A DNA stretch of 64,000 nucleotides from Agelas oroides (Eukaryota; Porifera; Demospongiae; Agelasida; Agelasidae). Of the stretch, positions 1 through 11,212 are shown piece by piece. The position numbers and the translations under genes are program-made. How positions within the stretch are numbered: position 1 is the stretch's first letter; every line of letters starts with the position of its first letter. The DNA lies in the NCBI GenBank assembly GCA_949130485.1, contig OX422184.1:20414824-20478823 (forward strand), given 5' to 3'. The notes beneath the pieces are model-generated. The model was not told the origin of the DNA, ran no database searches, and saw only the letters and a program-made list of their open reading frames with translations.

Positions 1-1
1 C

Positions 2-187
2 CAAAAACACGAACCACCTAACACCACATTAGAGGATGACAGTGAAGATGCATCAAAACAAACAATCTTAGTGCCACTCCGACCAATTCTTTTCTTCAGC
101 TATGAAGGTCATCCAGCTATTGAAGGGATTCTAGCGGCTATCCCTTCCGAAAGTAAGTGGATGAATATAGTGATGAACTACAAGTAG
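2..187 (+). CDS. 3' end of an unrecognised protein-coding gene (partial)
   Basis: The frame starting at base 2 is open from the window edge to a TAG at 185-187 and gives an acidic stretch (LEDDSEDASKQ) followed by PLRPILFFSYEGHPAIEGI and a short end KWMNIVMNYK. An AATAAA polyadenylation signal lies at 211-216, only 24 bases past the stop, which supports a true gene end. A good splice donor (AAGTAAGT, intron starting at 153) sits inside the last codons, so the exon could instead end at 152 and the gene continue. I do not recognise the family. The 5' part is outside the window. Confidence 0.45.
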   Translation, partial: QKHEPPNTTLEDDSEDASKQTILVPLRPILFFSYEGHPAIEGILAAIPSESKWMNIVMNYK

Positions 188-2390
188 TTAACTGATGGTG
201 AGTCTGTTAAAATAAAAGTAAATGTGACTCACTACAATCCCCCCATCCTCCTAAACTAATGGTACAGGTGCTCTAGTATCATGGTCATGGTACATGGTAA
301 GAGTTTGCACACTATCTTTTATTAATTCATGCCTTGTAGCTTCATAATTATAAGTACTGCTTATTAACTTTTGAAGACACAATGGTGCATGTGTGTGAAA
401 GCTAGGTCTATATGTACCTACTTACTGTCAGACCTAACACAATCATTGGATAATTATAGGTAGTCACCCTGTAAATTTTCTTAAAAAGAGCACTTGAAAC
501 TAATAGTCTACGTGTGCATGTGATACCTGAGATGGACGTGATCAAGCTTCACTTGCAGTCTTGTTCTCGGGAAATGGGCAAAATTCAGGAAGTAGAAGGA
601 GGCTGAGACTCTTTGATTGTCCAAGTCGACATGTATTTAACATGCATGGTATAAGAATGAACTATGCATGACAAGCCAGGCAGTGTGTTCACAGCCAACA
701 GAGGTCGTGTAGGAGGCAGGACAGATGCTCCATCATGTGTGTAAGGACTTGAGCATGAGTTGCTCATAGACAGAGAGTGACATGGTCTGCATGCATACTG
801 TGCCTTGGTAATGACCTGGTGAAGCCTTTGCTAACCAAACAATGCTGCTCTGTATTGCTCACTTAGGCTCAATATTCTACATTTGACTTAGTTACTGTTA
901 TTAGGCAAAAATGCAAATCACATTACTTATCCTTTTTTTTAGCAAAAAGTTAAACAAAAAATGCAGAAAGGAGTTAACTATGGGGTGAAAGAGGTGTGAC
1001 CACACTTTGAAATGCATTATAATGTCTTCTACCTTCAAGACTTGGCTGCTTACCAACATAGCCTCAGTGTCTCATTTCTCTTTTTACATGCAGATTGATG
1101 ACTTTATCTGTAGGGGACCCAGAGAGGTGGTCAGATGAAGATACTTGTACTAGTACCATAATGTTGAGCCTTTTGATATTTTGATTATGTGCCTTTTTAT
1201 GAGGTGCACTGTACTAGACTACTAGGATTGCTCTCCACACTATTGTTGTGACTGTAGAACATATTTGCACCAACATACAAGCACAACATCAAAATAAATT
1301 AGTGCTCTAATTATTGATTGACAGTGATTTATCGTATCAGTAAGTCGGTAGAGTATGTATGGATGACTTATAATTACACACTAGTCTTGGTACCAGCAGG
1401 GTCTGGTACCCAGAATACACATATACACAGAAAGTAAGTTATTTGCCAGTGTGCAAATTTCTGGAATATTAATTTTAGTGCTCATAATCACTCCTGTCTG
1501 AAAATGACGTACATAAAGACTTGTTGATAGTAGTAGGGTGGAAGCATAGCATAATTAAGAGAAAGTTAGTTTGGTTCTCAGATTTCCTCTACAGAATGGT
1601 CTGGGAACCAAACTATTTCGTTATGTGGGGCATGTGCTCATGAATAATGTTATAAATAAACAATGCCAGGATATATTCCTGGAAGCATAATTAAACCAGT
1701 TAGCAGCGTTGGAACAGGACATTATAGTAGGACATTTTTTCAAATGCAAGTCTTCAAGGCCTAAACATTTATGAACAGCTAGTTTATATTCATGAGCATG
1801 TGTAGAACTCACTTCCCTGGAACCAGTAATATGATGACTCTATATCATGTCACCAGCCATGCATTTTTTCTGTGAACTTGGTATATTCTAAGCCCCATGA
1901 CAAACTCATGTAGCTACATAAATAGTTTTCAGTTTGGTTTGATACATATCTGCCACGCATTGCACACAGCCTTGTTTCTTCATTTTTGTTTGCCTTGTTT
2001 TTGTTGGCTTACAGCAAACGAAAACAGAAGGGAAAGACTGAGAGAATAGGTTGAATTCTCTCCTTGTCCTATTAATGACAGAAATGATCGAACTGTTCAT
2101 CTAATATATGGTAGCATCAAAAGTACTATTAGAAATTCATTTATTTTCGCAGACCTATTATATGTAGTAAGCTTAGCTAACTACGTAATCATTCAGATGC
2201 TAGTCAGGTATAGTCATACCCATGCAAGACACACTCAGGGATTAAATTTCACGTAACCGCAATGTGAAGGTCACGTAACTAACAAAGTGGACGTATCGTG
2301 GCATCGTGCTCCGCGACTGTTGTCATATCCCCGTGAATGAGTTCTGCGGCCTGTAATCTGTACGTAGGATACGGAAGCGTAGTCTTTATA
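188..2390. other. Gene-free stretch
   Basis: AT-rich non-coding DNA. I see the polyadenylation signal at 211-216 belonging to the gene on the left and no exon with convincing splice sites on either strand. Short open frames here start in low-complexity AT sequence and have no codon character. Confidence 0.5.
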
Positions 2391-2450
2391 CGCCGGGATT
2401 CACTTTGTTCACCGATTCTGAGGTCAGGCACGTGCGCTGTGATTACGTAA
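2391..2450 (-). repeat. Promoter-like sequence, inverted partner of 4727-4785
   Basis: The stretch containing GGGATTCACTTTGTTCACCG recurs as its reverse complement near 4735-4780 with the same following motif (GATTCTGAGG / GACTCTGAGG). The surrounding 2230-2530 is CpG-richer than its neighbours, with many CACGT and ACGTA words. It may be a shared regulatory element or an old inverted duplication of a promoter. Confidence 0.4.
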
Positions 2451-2583
2451 TGCATTACTCGAGTGTACGTAAGAGGCGTGTCCGAAACACAAGGTGAGAC
2501 CGAAATTTATGTAAAGCTAGTCTAAAACGCCCTGCAAAGTGATAGTCTGATACGTTGAGGTATAAATATGGGATCTGTGCCTT

Positions 2584-2910
2584 CCAGTGGCACACATGTA
2601 TGTACAATGATTTATATAAGTTGGGCTATTCCATTTATTAGTCATACACCCCCATACGGAAGAGCATTAATTGCATCTTGAGGGTAATCTTGAACTTAAT
2701 TGCATCTGAGGGGTCGAGAGTCAAATTTAATGATGTCTAGGGGGTATTTTGAGCATTTTTAATGATGTCTAGAGCGTATTTTTTCCAATTTTAATTACGT
2801 CTAGAGGTAAGGCAAAGTCTTAATGATGTCTTGAGGGTATTTTAAAATTCACTCTTCTATGGGGGTGTACGATTAATTAATGGAATAGCCCGTTACATGT
2901 GTGCCACTGG
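2584..2910. mobile_element. Non-autonomous inverted-repeat element (MITE)
   Basis: Two nested pairs of inverted repeats bracket this element. The outer pair is CCAGTGGCACACATGT at 2584-2599 and its complement at 2895-2910. The inner pair is GGGCTATTCCATTTATTAGT at 2623 and its complement ending at 2891, continuing into an ACACCCCCAT block. Between them are four degenerate repeats of TAATGATGTCTAGGGGGTATTT. There is no coding capacity. The family is not recognised. Confidence 0.75.
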
Positions 2911-3432
2911 CAGGCTATACATACTCTTGATGACACCCCAGCTTGAAGTGCTCAAGCATCTTGGCCTTGCAAACTTTGATGACAACAGATCAGCAGAATT
3001 GAAGCGATTTTACCATTTATCGCTGTTTGGGATGATGTTCAAATGAAGTATGGCCACCAAATTGTTTATCAACAATGCTGAGTTTGTTGGGATTGCCATT
3101 TTCTCCCCAAGGAGCTGGAATAACTCCATGGTGGGTGTCATTAACTTTATACTTTGGCTGATGATCATGTAAGCCAGACCAAACCAACCACAGCACAGAT
3201 TGCGTTTAGTGTCATGCACAGGGAAGGGTCAGGTGGCTTCTCAGAGGGTTTGTGTGTTTGTGGAATGCACTCAGAGGAAAAGCTGATTGCTAGCTTTTGA
3301 AAGAGAACTCAAGTTTAAAATTGGTACCTGCTCACTCTTTAGTTAAACCCACCCTTTCACCAAAAAGTGTCTGCTGACACAAGACAAATACCTAATTGGG
3401 CTTACTCCAGATTTTTAATCAGTAATATAATG

Positions 3433-3816
3433 TAGTCTCGCAGGCCCGACCCACTTCCGCAAAAGAAGGGAAGGGTCTGGTGAACTGCGTATACAAGCCA
3501 TGTCCCACTGGAATGCAATTAGCTGGATGACGTAACCAGATATCAAATAATGCACTCTTGAATCACCTGTTGTGGAGTAAGCACGCTCCCTGAGAAGTAT
3601 AGTCCGAAGTGTTTTTACAGTTTCTGCAGTAGTGGAAAAGATGTCCTAGCTCTCTTTCACCATTTTCAAGACTGCTATTGCTACTCAAACAGTCATGTAA
3701 TGCATCAATACTGCAATGTGATTGTACTGCACTGTACAGTGAGGCGGGACACAGCTTGCATACGCATTTCACCAGACCCTTCCTTTTTGCGGAAGTGGGT
3801 CTGGCTTATGAGACTA
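3433..3816. mobile_element. Non-autonomous inverted-repeat element (MITE)
   Basis: The ends read TAGTCTCGCAGGCCCGACCC at the left and, on the other strand from 3816, TAGTCTCATAAGCCAGACCC. The inverted similarity runs for about 80 bases, through GGGTCTGGTGAACTGCGTAT. The terminal TA could be a TA target duplication of Tc1/mariner type. A short related piece lies at 9060-9098. No transposase is present. Confidence 0.75.
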
Positions 3817-4679
3817 AATATAAGTAACCCTGGTCCTGACTGTAACCCAAGTTTATGATTTCGTTAACCTCCGCTGAAAAACTTCACCCCCACCTTAATG
3901 GTCGGTTGTTCATGAGAAGCAATTTTTTCTAGCCAGGCGGCTTCACTTTTGCTGATAAATCCATGTGCCCACATTGACTTCATCCATAGAGCACTAGTTG
4001 TAGCTTGTATTCATGGTTGTTGCTCTTGGAATATCGTACAGCACATTGTCAATGCCACATGTGTAGTATTATTGACAACTGGATTCTGGGTAAATACTCA
4101 TCAGACTGACAGAACAACAGAGCTCGTATTTATACAAAAACGGTCTGTTACCAAATATGGCATGATCAAACCACTGGGAAACGTAGATGCAACGTATATG
4201 CTAATGATAGTGGTAAATAGGTGAATAGGGGTGATAAAGAACAACATAAATAGTCCAAGGGAATAGTATTCATTCCACAAAATGGTCACCATGGGCCAGT
4301 GTGGCAGTGTGTATTGTCATTGCTGAATGCTAGGAATTTCATTCTCACTAATCCATTAATGTGATGTTTACTATTGCCATTGTTCTCTTTAGATGCAAAA
4401 CACAAAGATCCAAGTTTCCGAGACTGTCACAGATCTCTACCAAATTTGCAGACACAGTAGCACTTTGCTTGTGTCACTGTTCTCATCTTCAGCTAGATAA
4501 TAAAATTTTGCACGGTTTCATTTCAGTGAATCTTGTGTATATTAGAGAGTTCAGTACTTTTCTTCTAAATTGGCTGTGATTTCCATTTGTTTTAGCTAGC
4601 ATGAAGACTTCATTCTGCAAAGCTAAACCCTACATATTGGCATGCGTAGCCTGTATACTGCCCGTGCCAGCATAAGTTT

Positions 4680-4876
4680 AGTTCGGCGCGCGAATGCGCG
4701 CATCAGCGTATTCTGTCACGTGGTAATCATGTGCCTTCTGTCCTCAGAGTCGGTGAACAAAGTGAATCCCTTATACGCCGTTCTGCGGTCAAAAGTGACC
4801 TTTGTACTCTGTACTGCCGACCGTGCGCGCGTGAGAACTGTTTGTGTCGAGGCGGAGCAGAAGAACGCAATTGGAC
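4680..4876 (+). promoter_or_regulatory. CpG-containing promoter-like patch
   Basis: A local CpG-rich island in otherwise AT-rich DNA (GGCGCGCGAATGCGCGCATC, then GCGCGCGTGAGAAC), directly upstream of a good start codon followed by a strong splice donor. It contains the inverted partner of 2391-2450. A promoter and 5' UTR are inferred from composition and position only. Confidence 0.35.
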
Positions 4877-4929
4877 ATGGCTCGAAGGATTGCTTACCAT
4901 CAGAGAATACCAAAACTTTCTGGAAGAAG
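4877..4929 (+). CDS. Possible first coding exon of an unidentified gene
   Basis: An ATG in good context (TTGGACATGGCT) opens MARRIAYHQRIPKLSGRR and runs into a strong donor, AGAAGGTAAGC, at 4930. The basic peptide and the CpG-rich upstream patch suggest a genuine gene start. I could not identify the following exon, so the gene product is unknown. The longer overlapping open frames here lack splice support. Confidence 0.35.
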
Positions 4930-6985
4930 GTAAGCTTGTTGTTGGTGTTGCTTCTGTAGCGTGCGTAGTGTCTCGCCGCTATCCAATTTTGGCATCATGA
5001 GGAATACTGTAGGAGACTGCTGGTTCTTCCAGATACTTCAGTTGAATTAGTATAGCAAGTTTGGGTAGCGAGCAATCGTCGTCTTCTGTTCCGCCTTTGA
5101 CGATAAATTTTCAAACATTAGCATAATTGAGGTATTGATAGCCACGCCCACAATTGCGGTTTCCATGGTACCGAGCGTATAGCTTAGGGCTTCATGTATA
5201 CACAAATCAAGTTTCATCTGGCTTTTTAGATTTACATACACATTATTGATTTTTATCAATACCTGTGTATTTAGTGCAAAACTACATGTTCCATGCCTTA
5301 ATTCACCTGAGCATGCATTACTGTGTGTTAGACACATCATGTGTCTGGACGGGGGTGTTCAAAGAAACACTATTGGATTTGGTTACCTGAAAAATGCTGC
5401 AGATCTGCAGCGGGCTTCAAGTTAACCAAACACTCTGAAAACAGGAAGAAGCTGTTGTACGTAATCTTTTTCAATCTCGCCAACATTAATCACAAACTTT
5501 ATTATACCATACGTTACCCCACCATAAAATTCTAGATGCCACTCCAGAGTGGGGTAATTGCCACAGGTGGCATCATTTATCCCAGACATGCATGAAGTTT
5601 ATTTTGTTTGAAATCATTCAATGATGTCAGAAAGTGTTAGGCCATCATGATGTCCTCCTATTTCAGCCAGCATGTGGTTGGGCAATGAGAGAGTGAAATG
5701 TGTCCACAGAAAAAAAAAATTGTCATTATTTAGAAACACACAGCTAGCAGTTATTTACTCATTGAGCAACTGTACAGGTGCTAATGTTTACCATTCTTAC
5801 ATTCTTGGGTGTGACCTGAAGCCTTCGTACTTTTTGGCAACCATGCAAGTAACAACAATGCAGTAGACTATATATACTCTTGGTATCAGAGGGAAATTCT
5901 TGAGGATTAGTTTAGCTGACAGAGCATTGACTGCAACAACAATGCAGAATGTTTTGGTCACGTAGACCTTACGTGACTGAAGCATTCTGTGCTATGTTAA
6001 ACAAAAGCTCAAGAACTTCCCTCCGATATATCATCTGACAACATAGCAATAAGCCTCTATTCCATCACTTCTCTTGTCAAATTATCACAATCAAGACACA
6101 CACTTGTTTATTGAAAACAGAAGCAGAAATAGAACTCCCTGAGGCCAGTCTATAGCTATTAGAATAAAAAAGCAATCATGCAGGAATGTCAACATGCAAC
6201 TTTAAGAAAGTCGTGCACCAAAGCTGCATTTCAAAGCTTGCATGCTTGTAGGCCTTATAATGAGTCCCTCACAGATGTTGAATGGTATAAGGCAGCCAAG
6301 ATCTTAGCCGCTTCCTTAGCTTCCTATCCATAGCTTTCTATCTATGCATGACTCCCTCATATAGCTTCAATCTGGTTATCTGGCACATATAACAACGTAC
6401 TATCTCTGATGTTTGTTTGCAATGTCACTGTATTTAATAGTCCAGAGTATAGCTAAACAAAGTTGAAACTGTGCTAAAACATACTTTATGTTTGGGGCAA
6501 GCAATGCAATGTGACATTCCCACCCTATAGCTGAAGTGGCAAACAGAATGCTGAGATAATATTGTTAGTAGGTAACTAACAGACACAATATTATGAAGAG
6601 AAATTTTTGTACAACTTCTTTTCACCCAAGGTTTAAAGTATTTTGGAAGGAACTCACAGACGAAACATTTGGTAGGGTTAGTACTGCTGGCATTACTCTG
6701 AGAAGGAGTATATATTTAAGATGCTGATGTTTCTGTTTTGTTGGTTAACTTGTAGTACAGGCTGAAACAGACGCTTCTTAATGTGAGCGTCTGGTTGTAG
6801 CTGGAAGTCTTTTGATTGCATACTTTATTTTTGGATCCCACACAGATTGATTTTGTTGCTGGAGAGATTGGTAAGTTGTTAATTTTAGTATAGATGAGGC
6901 TGCAGACGTCACTGTAAAATATGTAGTTTGACCAGGACATGCAAATGCAGTTAAACTTGTGAATTGCATGCAGAAAGATAACATT
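4930..6985. other. Non-coding stretch with one hairpin
   Basis: This may be intron of the gene starting at 4877. I see no convincing exon. An imperfect hairpin at 5945-5989 pairs CAGAATG with CATTCTG and TCACGTA with TACGTGA. Two overlapping minus-strand open frames at 6716-6984 have no decisive codon or splice evidence. Confidence 0.4.
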
Positions 6986-7334
6986 TTACGAAGAGTGCAG
7001 CTCAGTCACTGAAATAGGCTGCAGGCTGTCACATCACCATTGGGTTGGCCAAGCTGCATTGTTCGTGGAAACTTACTTGTGGTTTCTCTCTGCCACCCTC
7101 CACTGGATGTTGACTTCAAGTCTGGACCAGCCACATCAATCATCAAGGACCTTTTGTCCTGCAGGCCTATCACGTGATCCACATGGGATTGGGTGAAAAG
7201 ACAGCCTCCCGTTCTGCAATCCTCACACCAAATCAGATCTGTCCGTGGATAGTGTCTGCCCATTGTGTAGCAGGTAAATAGTTTTGCCCTGCTACAAGAG
7301 TATGGATTGTGCATGGTATGTTCTTTTTCAAAGC
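6986..7334 (-). CDS. Possible two-exon gene end, Cys/His-bearing, unrecognised
   Basis: On the minus strand the acceptor TTGTGTTTTTAG precedes an open exon 7077-7334 (86 codons, phase 1 on both sides) that ends at a consensus donor AAGTAAGT. The peptide includes KLFTCYTMGRHYPRTD and LIWCEDCRTGGCLFTQSHVD, with closely spaced Cys and His that could bind zinc. A 68-base intron leads to a candidate last exon 6986-7008 ending in TAA. Upstream exons were not resolved: an open stretch near 7480-7610 on the same strand lacks an AG acceptor. The family is unknown. Confidence 0.35.
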
Positions 7335-8258
7335 CTAAAAACACAAGAAGGACTGTATAAGGTGGTTGGTAAGTAATCCACACACCACTTATAAAATGTC
7401 AGTCGTGCAATCACATATACCTATAGCCAAACTTGGTATTGAGTGTTGACTACTACTTGCATGCATGTGCTTGATACATGCAGAAAGTAACATGGAGACC
7501 ATTTGATTGTATTGACAACAGGAGCACTATCACTGCCTGAACCATTTGCTCGTTCACCCACAGAGAGATTTACTAACAACTCAAGTGCCTCATTACGTTT
7601 CCCAAAAGCATATTGCAGAAGTTAGTTGCATGCAGTGGTCACTCTTATATGTTATATAATGTACAACAGCTATTCACGTTTGCAACTGGAATCAAAATTT
7701 ATGATGGTGTAACTTCGGTAAGTAATTTTAATGTGACTCGCGTACATATTACCGCAATCTCCTGAAAATAGGCCCACCTTCGAATATAAGCCCACTCCTT
7801 TCTTTTTGAATGAAGCTATTGCAATGGGTGCTTTTCTCTCGAAAGTACGCCCACCTATTTAGGCTGTAGTACAAGCGGTTACGTTAAGCGAGACAAGCCG
7901 TTAACGACAGAATGTTAGTATCCGTATGCTATACGGTATTTATATCAGCCCTAACCCAACCCTAACCCCACCCTAACCGTATAAATCACTGTATAGCTAA
8001 CGTTCTGCTATTAATGGAAATCCAAGCGAGAAGCATCAAAGAAGTGGCGCTATGCAAGAGGAGGGACTAACAAATGCCCAGACTACTTTTCACCGAGCGG
8101 GAAAATAGTCTGGTAAACTGCCTATATATACTGTTTGCGAATTTTTATCTGACGCAACTTTTTGGATTTAGTCTCTGCACGACTTCAAACTGGCAAACTG
8201 CGCATGCGCGAATGGGTGGAGTTGAACCTTTGAACCTTGAAGAAAACTAGGAGATGGC
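7335..8258. other. Non-coding stretch with short telomere-like tract
   Basis: No supported exon. At 7949-7978 there are four imperfect CCCTAA-type units (CCCTAACCCAACCCTAACCC), the metazoan telomere motif, flanked by short inverted words around ATACGG and CCGTAT. A stem of CAGACTA with TAGTCTG lies near 8080-8122. Confidence 0.45.
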
Positions 8259-8267
8259 TCTATTTGG

Positions 8268-8881
8268 TAGCCTCGTTCACAGGCCTTCCCTGGCTCCAGT
8301 TTTTGATCGCTTGCAGTATGCAAAAACGGAGGGAGAAGGCCTGGTGATTCTTACCACGTGATCCGCGGCACTGGCGTCACAGGTCGTCACGCTTATATGT
8401 ACAGCCATGCTAGGGAGAAGACCGATCTTGCGTTCTGTACTAGCTACGAAGACGAGACAAGCGCTGACGGAGAACAACATCAAGCGTAAAAAAAATATCC
8501 CAGCTAGAAGGAATAACTCCGAAGGGTTGCCGAACGACATGTGTGAAATATCTGCAGTGACAAAATTTAGCTCAGCTAACGTAGCGAAAAAGCAGCCGCT
8601 TTTGGATTTGCAACGCTTGCAGGGGAACCATCCTTCAGCGGTTCTGCTTCAGACTCGGGTATGTTCTAGAGGTCGGACTTGTCTTTCGGCTGGAACTTGT
8701 CTTGTTTCTCTAGCTTCTCTGCAGCTGGAGATATAAATGTGAATATGTCTTCGTGTCTAGGACCTGTGACGTCATGTGTGCTGCGGATCACGTGGTAAGA
8801 TTCACCAGGCTTTCTCCCTCCGTTTTTGCATACTGCAAGCGATCAAAAACGGGAGCCGGGGAAGGCCTGGGAACGAGGCTA
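8268..8881. mobile_element. Mutator-like (MULE-type) non-autonomous element
   Basis: The inverted ends are about 120 bases each and roughly 90 percent identical by eye: 8268 begins TAGCCTCGTTCACAGGCCTT and the other strand from 8881 begins TAGCCTCGTTCCCAGGCCTT. Both end near GTCACAGGTC. The element is flanked by a perfect 9-base direct repeat, TCTATTTGG, at 8259-8267 and 8882-8890. Long inverted ends with a 9-base duplication are the hallmark of Mutator-like elements. The interior (8400-8740) carries a 109-codon open frame from 8407 with no recognised domain; it could be captured host sequence or chance. Confidence 0.85.
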
Positions 8882-9250
8882 TCTATTTGGAGTAAGAACT
8901 TACGCAACTTTGAACAGCAAGCAGCCAGGCACATGCCAGATACAGTAGAGGCCTTTACAATGTTAACTATAACCTTGCTCCCATGAGGCTAAGTTTGTGT
9001 TACAACTGCTATGTATGCTGTACTATAATGATATGCGCGCGATGAACTGTATGTAGCTACAAGCTGTGTTCCACTGGAATGCTGTTAGTTGGATGATACA
9101 AATAATGTGGTTGAAATACCTTTGGTGAAGTGTGAACACTCAATGCATGAGAAGTTAAATATTTCAAAGCTGCAGAACCAACCACAAATACCAGTTTCTC
9201 AGCAGCTCAGGGTGGCAGCAGGCAAGTCCGGTTCCTTAATTATTAGCGTT

Positions 9251-9460
9251 AGATAAAAATGGAGAAAGATATAGGGATGGCGTGCCAGAAAGTATAGAAA
9301 CAAGACAGGGATGATATTAAAGTGAAAGTGAAGGTAAATATATATACATCACTATGTTTGTTTTGGACTACAGTTCCTTTAGTGTGAAAGTGTACCATCC
9401 CTCTCTTGTATCTATACTTTCTGGCATGCCTGGCATCCCTGTATCTTTTTCCATTTTCAA
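9251..9460. mobile_element. Long-hairpin element related to those at 38211 and 48466
   Basis: The left arm (GATATAGGGATGGCGTGCCAGAAAGTATAG) pairs with the right arm (reverse complement GATACAGGGATGCC...ATGCCAGAAAGTATAG). The core words GTGCC-AAAGTA and AAGTGAAGGTAAAT also occur in the hairpins of the FN3 gene spacers, so these are one family of foldback elements. Confidence 0.6.
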
Positions 9461-10146
9461 TGTCTTTGATTCTTATTCATAACCTCTGATGGTCATAACA
9501 ATATTCTGTCATTTTGACCATGCCTCGATCTTGATGGGATAAAACTACATATTTCACTCTATTGGAATAGACAAGTTTGTAGCAGAAACCAAGGAACTGG
9601 TGGCTATTTTGGGAAGTTCTCTCTACTAGCTAACAGTGTAAACTACCTTACCTACTTTTTGAGCCTTCCTGAACAGGGTTCAACTACCGCATCATATCCA
9701 TAGAGCTCAATACAGTCTATCCCACCAAGGTGCGTGGCCAAAATGGCTGGATATTTGCCATGTAAAAGGTCTATTAAAGGAACTGGACTTCACATGATAC
9801 AGTCAGATCAGCTGCAGTCTGTAGACAGTCATTGGTCGACGAAGCTCACATGGCACTTCTTGCAGTCCGCAGACACTCATTGGTCAACTTTACATCACTG
9901 TATATATGTAGTTTATGTAATAGATAATGCATGGTAGCTGGTGGCTTTTGGTCAATAACCACCCGACTCTGAGGGTAGATCCCAAGGACGAGGGTAGTTA
10001 TTGATTTGTTCATTCTTCTTGTTATTGGAAAACATAAAGGTATTTTACACTGCACACAACGTAGTTTATTAGAAAACATTATTTTGTAACTTCCTGTTGG
10101 GTACATACTGTTAGAAACAAGGGTAAAGTGGACATTATAGACATAG

Positions 10147-10246
10147 TTGATAAAGTAGCATTGTAGTTTATAAAGTAGCATCACACCTTATAAAGTAGCA
10201 TCATACTTAATCAAGTAGCATCACAGTTTATAATTTATAAAGCAGC
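10147..10246. repeat. Short tandem repeat, 20-base period
   Basis: Four to five units of TTATAAAGTAGCATCACACC with one or two changes each; the last unit is degraded. Confidence 0.75.
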
Positions 10247-11178
10247 CCTGAAAACACAATTTAGTTACAGGCGGCACCCCAAATACCATAGTATGAAATC
10301 ATTTGCAATTTTTTGTATGCACAGATTCAAATATATCCTCTTGCAAACTGTACAAGTATGAAACTTGAAAATTGAGGTGTTGTAATAGGTGGTTGTAGTC
10401 TTTGTTCATTTTTTTTTTAAAGTTTCTTCAACCTTAGTAACCACTAAGCAGAGTAGTCATTGAGTACATTCAGCATGCACAATTTATGCAGGATAGACCA
10501 CTCTGGTTCCAAACCCTTAATTACTGTTCCGTGTGACAGAACAACTACATGCAGTATACTGTAATGCTACAATTTTACGCACAAATTTTATATATATATA
10601 TATGCGTATTGGCTACTACAAAGCTAGCCGGCTAATTCATGACACTACACAATAGCAAGTCAATGAATTCACATGCTACACTCTCCTAGCTAGCTAGCCT
10701 GCAAATCCGCAACAGTACGTACATGCTACTACTAGCTAGCCACCAAATCCACAGCACTACACAATGCTAGCTAGGTACCTTTTGGTGCTTGGGATAGTCC
10801 TCCTGATGTCTTGAGCATGAAATTGGCTCTGTCTTGACATGCATATGCCAGCATTCACAGTCTCCATCCAATGCAAGAAGGAAGTATGCAGAAGCATCTA
10901 TAGACAACTAGTGAGAAATCTAATTTGCTGATGATGTCATCAAAGTTGCCGTAGTAATGCATTTTTCAATCTGCCCAATGATGGCTAGAAACTAGTTATA
11001 GCATAGCTTCTTCTGGCTCAGGCTCAGGCATTGTACGTTGTGCAGCCCTTGAACCACTATAACTGTCACATATTTCTTTGTTGGAGTGTGGTCGGTTTAC
11101 ACATTGGTGTAGCCAGGGAGAGGATTGTCATTTTAGAAATTGGTGTTTGGTGTTTTGGTGTAGCATGTGCAAGAGCAA

Positions 11179-11212
11179 CCCCCCCCCCCCCCTCCCCACC
11201 ACCACCACCACC
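11179..11212. repeat. Simple repeat: C-run followed by CCA triplets
   Basis: About fourteen C, then TCCCC, then five ACC triplets. The open frames across it (poly-Pro on plus, poly-Gly on minus) are artefacts of the repeat. Confidence 0.8.

Noticed and set aside
6716..6984. Overlapping minus-strand frames ending VWDPKIKYAIKRLPATTRRSH or LTNKTETSAS
   Set aside because: Two frames are open over the same bases and neither has clear splice or domain evidence.
7480..7610. Minus-strand exon reading RNEALELLVNLSVGERANGSG
   Set aside because: Codon character is good but there is no AG acceptor between the preceding in-frame stop and the open stretch, so I could not support it.
7949..7978. Telomere end
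   Set aside because: Only four imperfect CCCTAA units within unique sequence on both sides; at most an interstitial relic.
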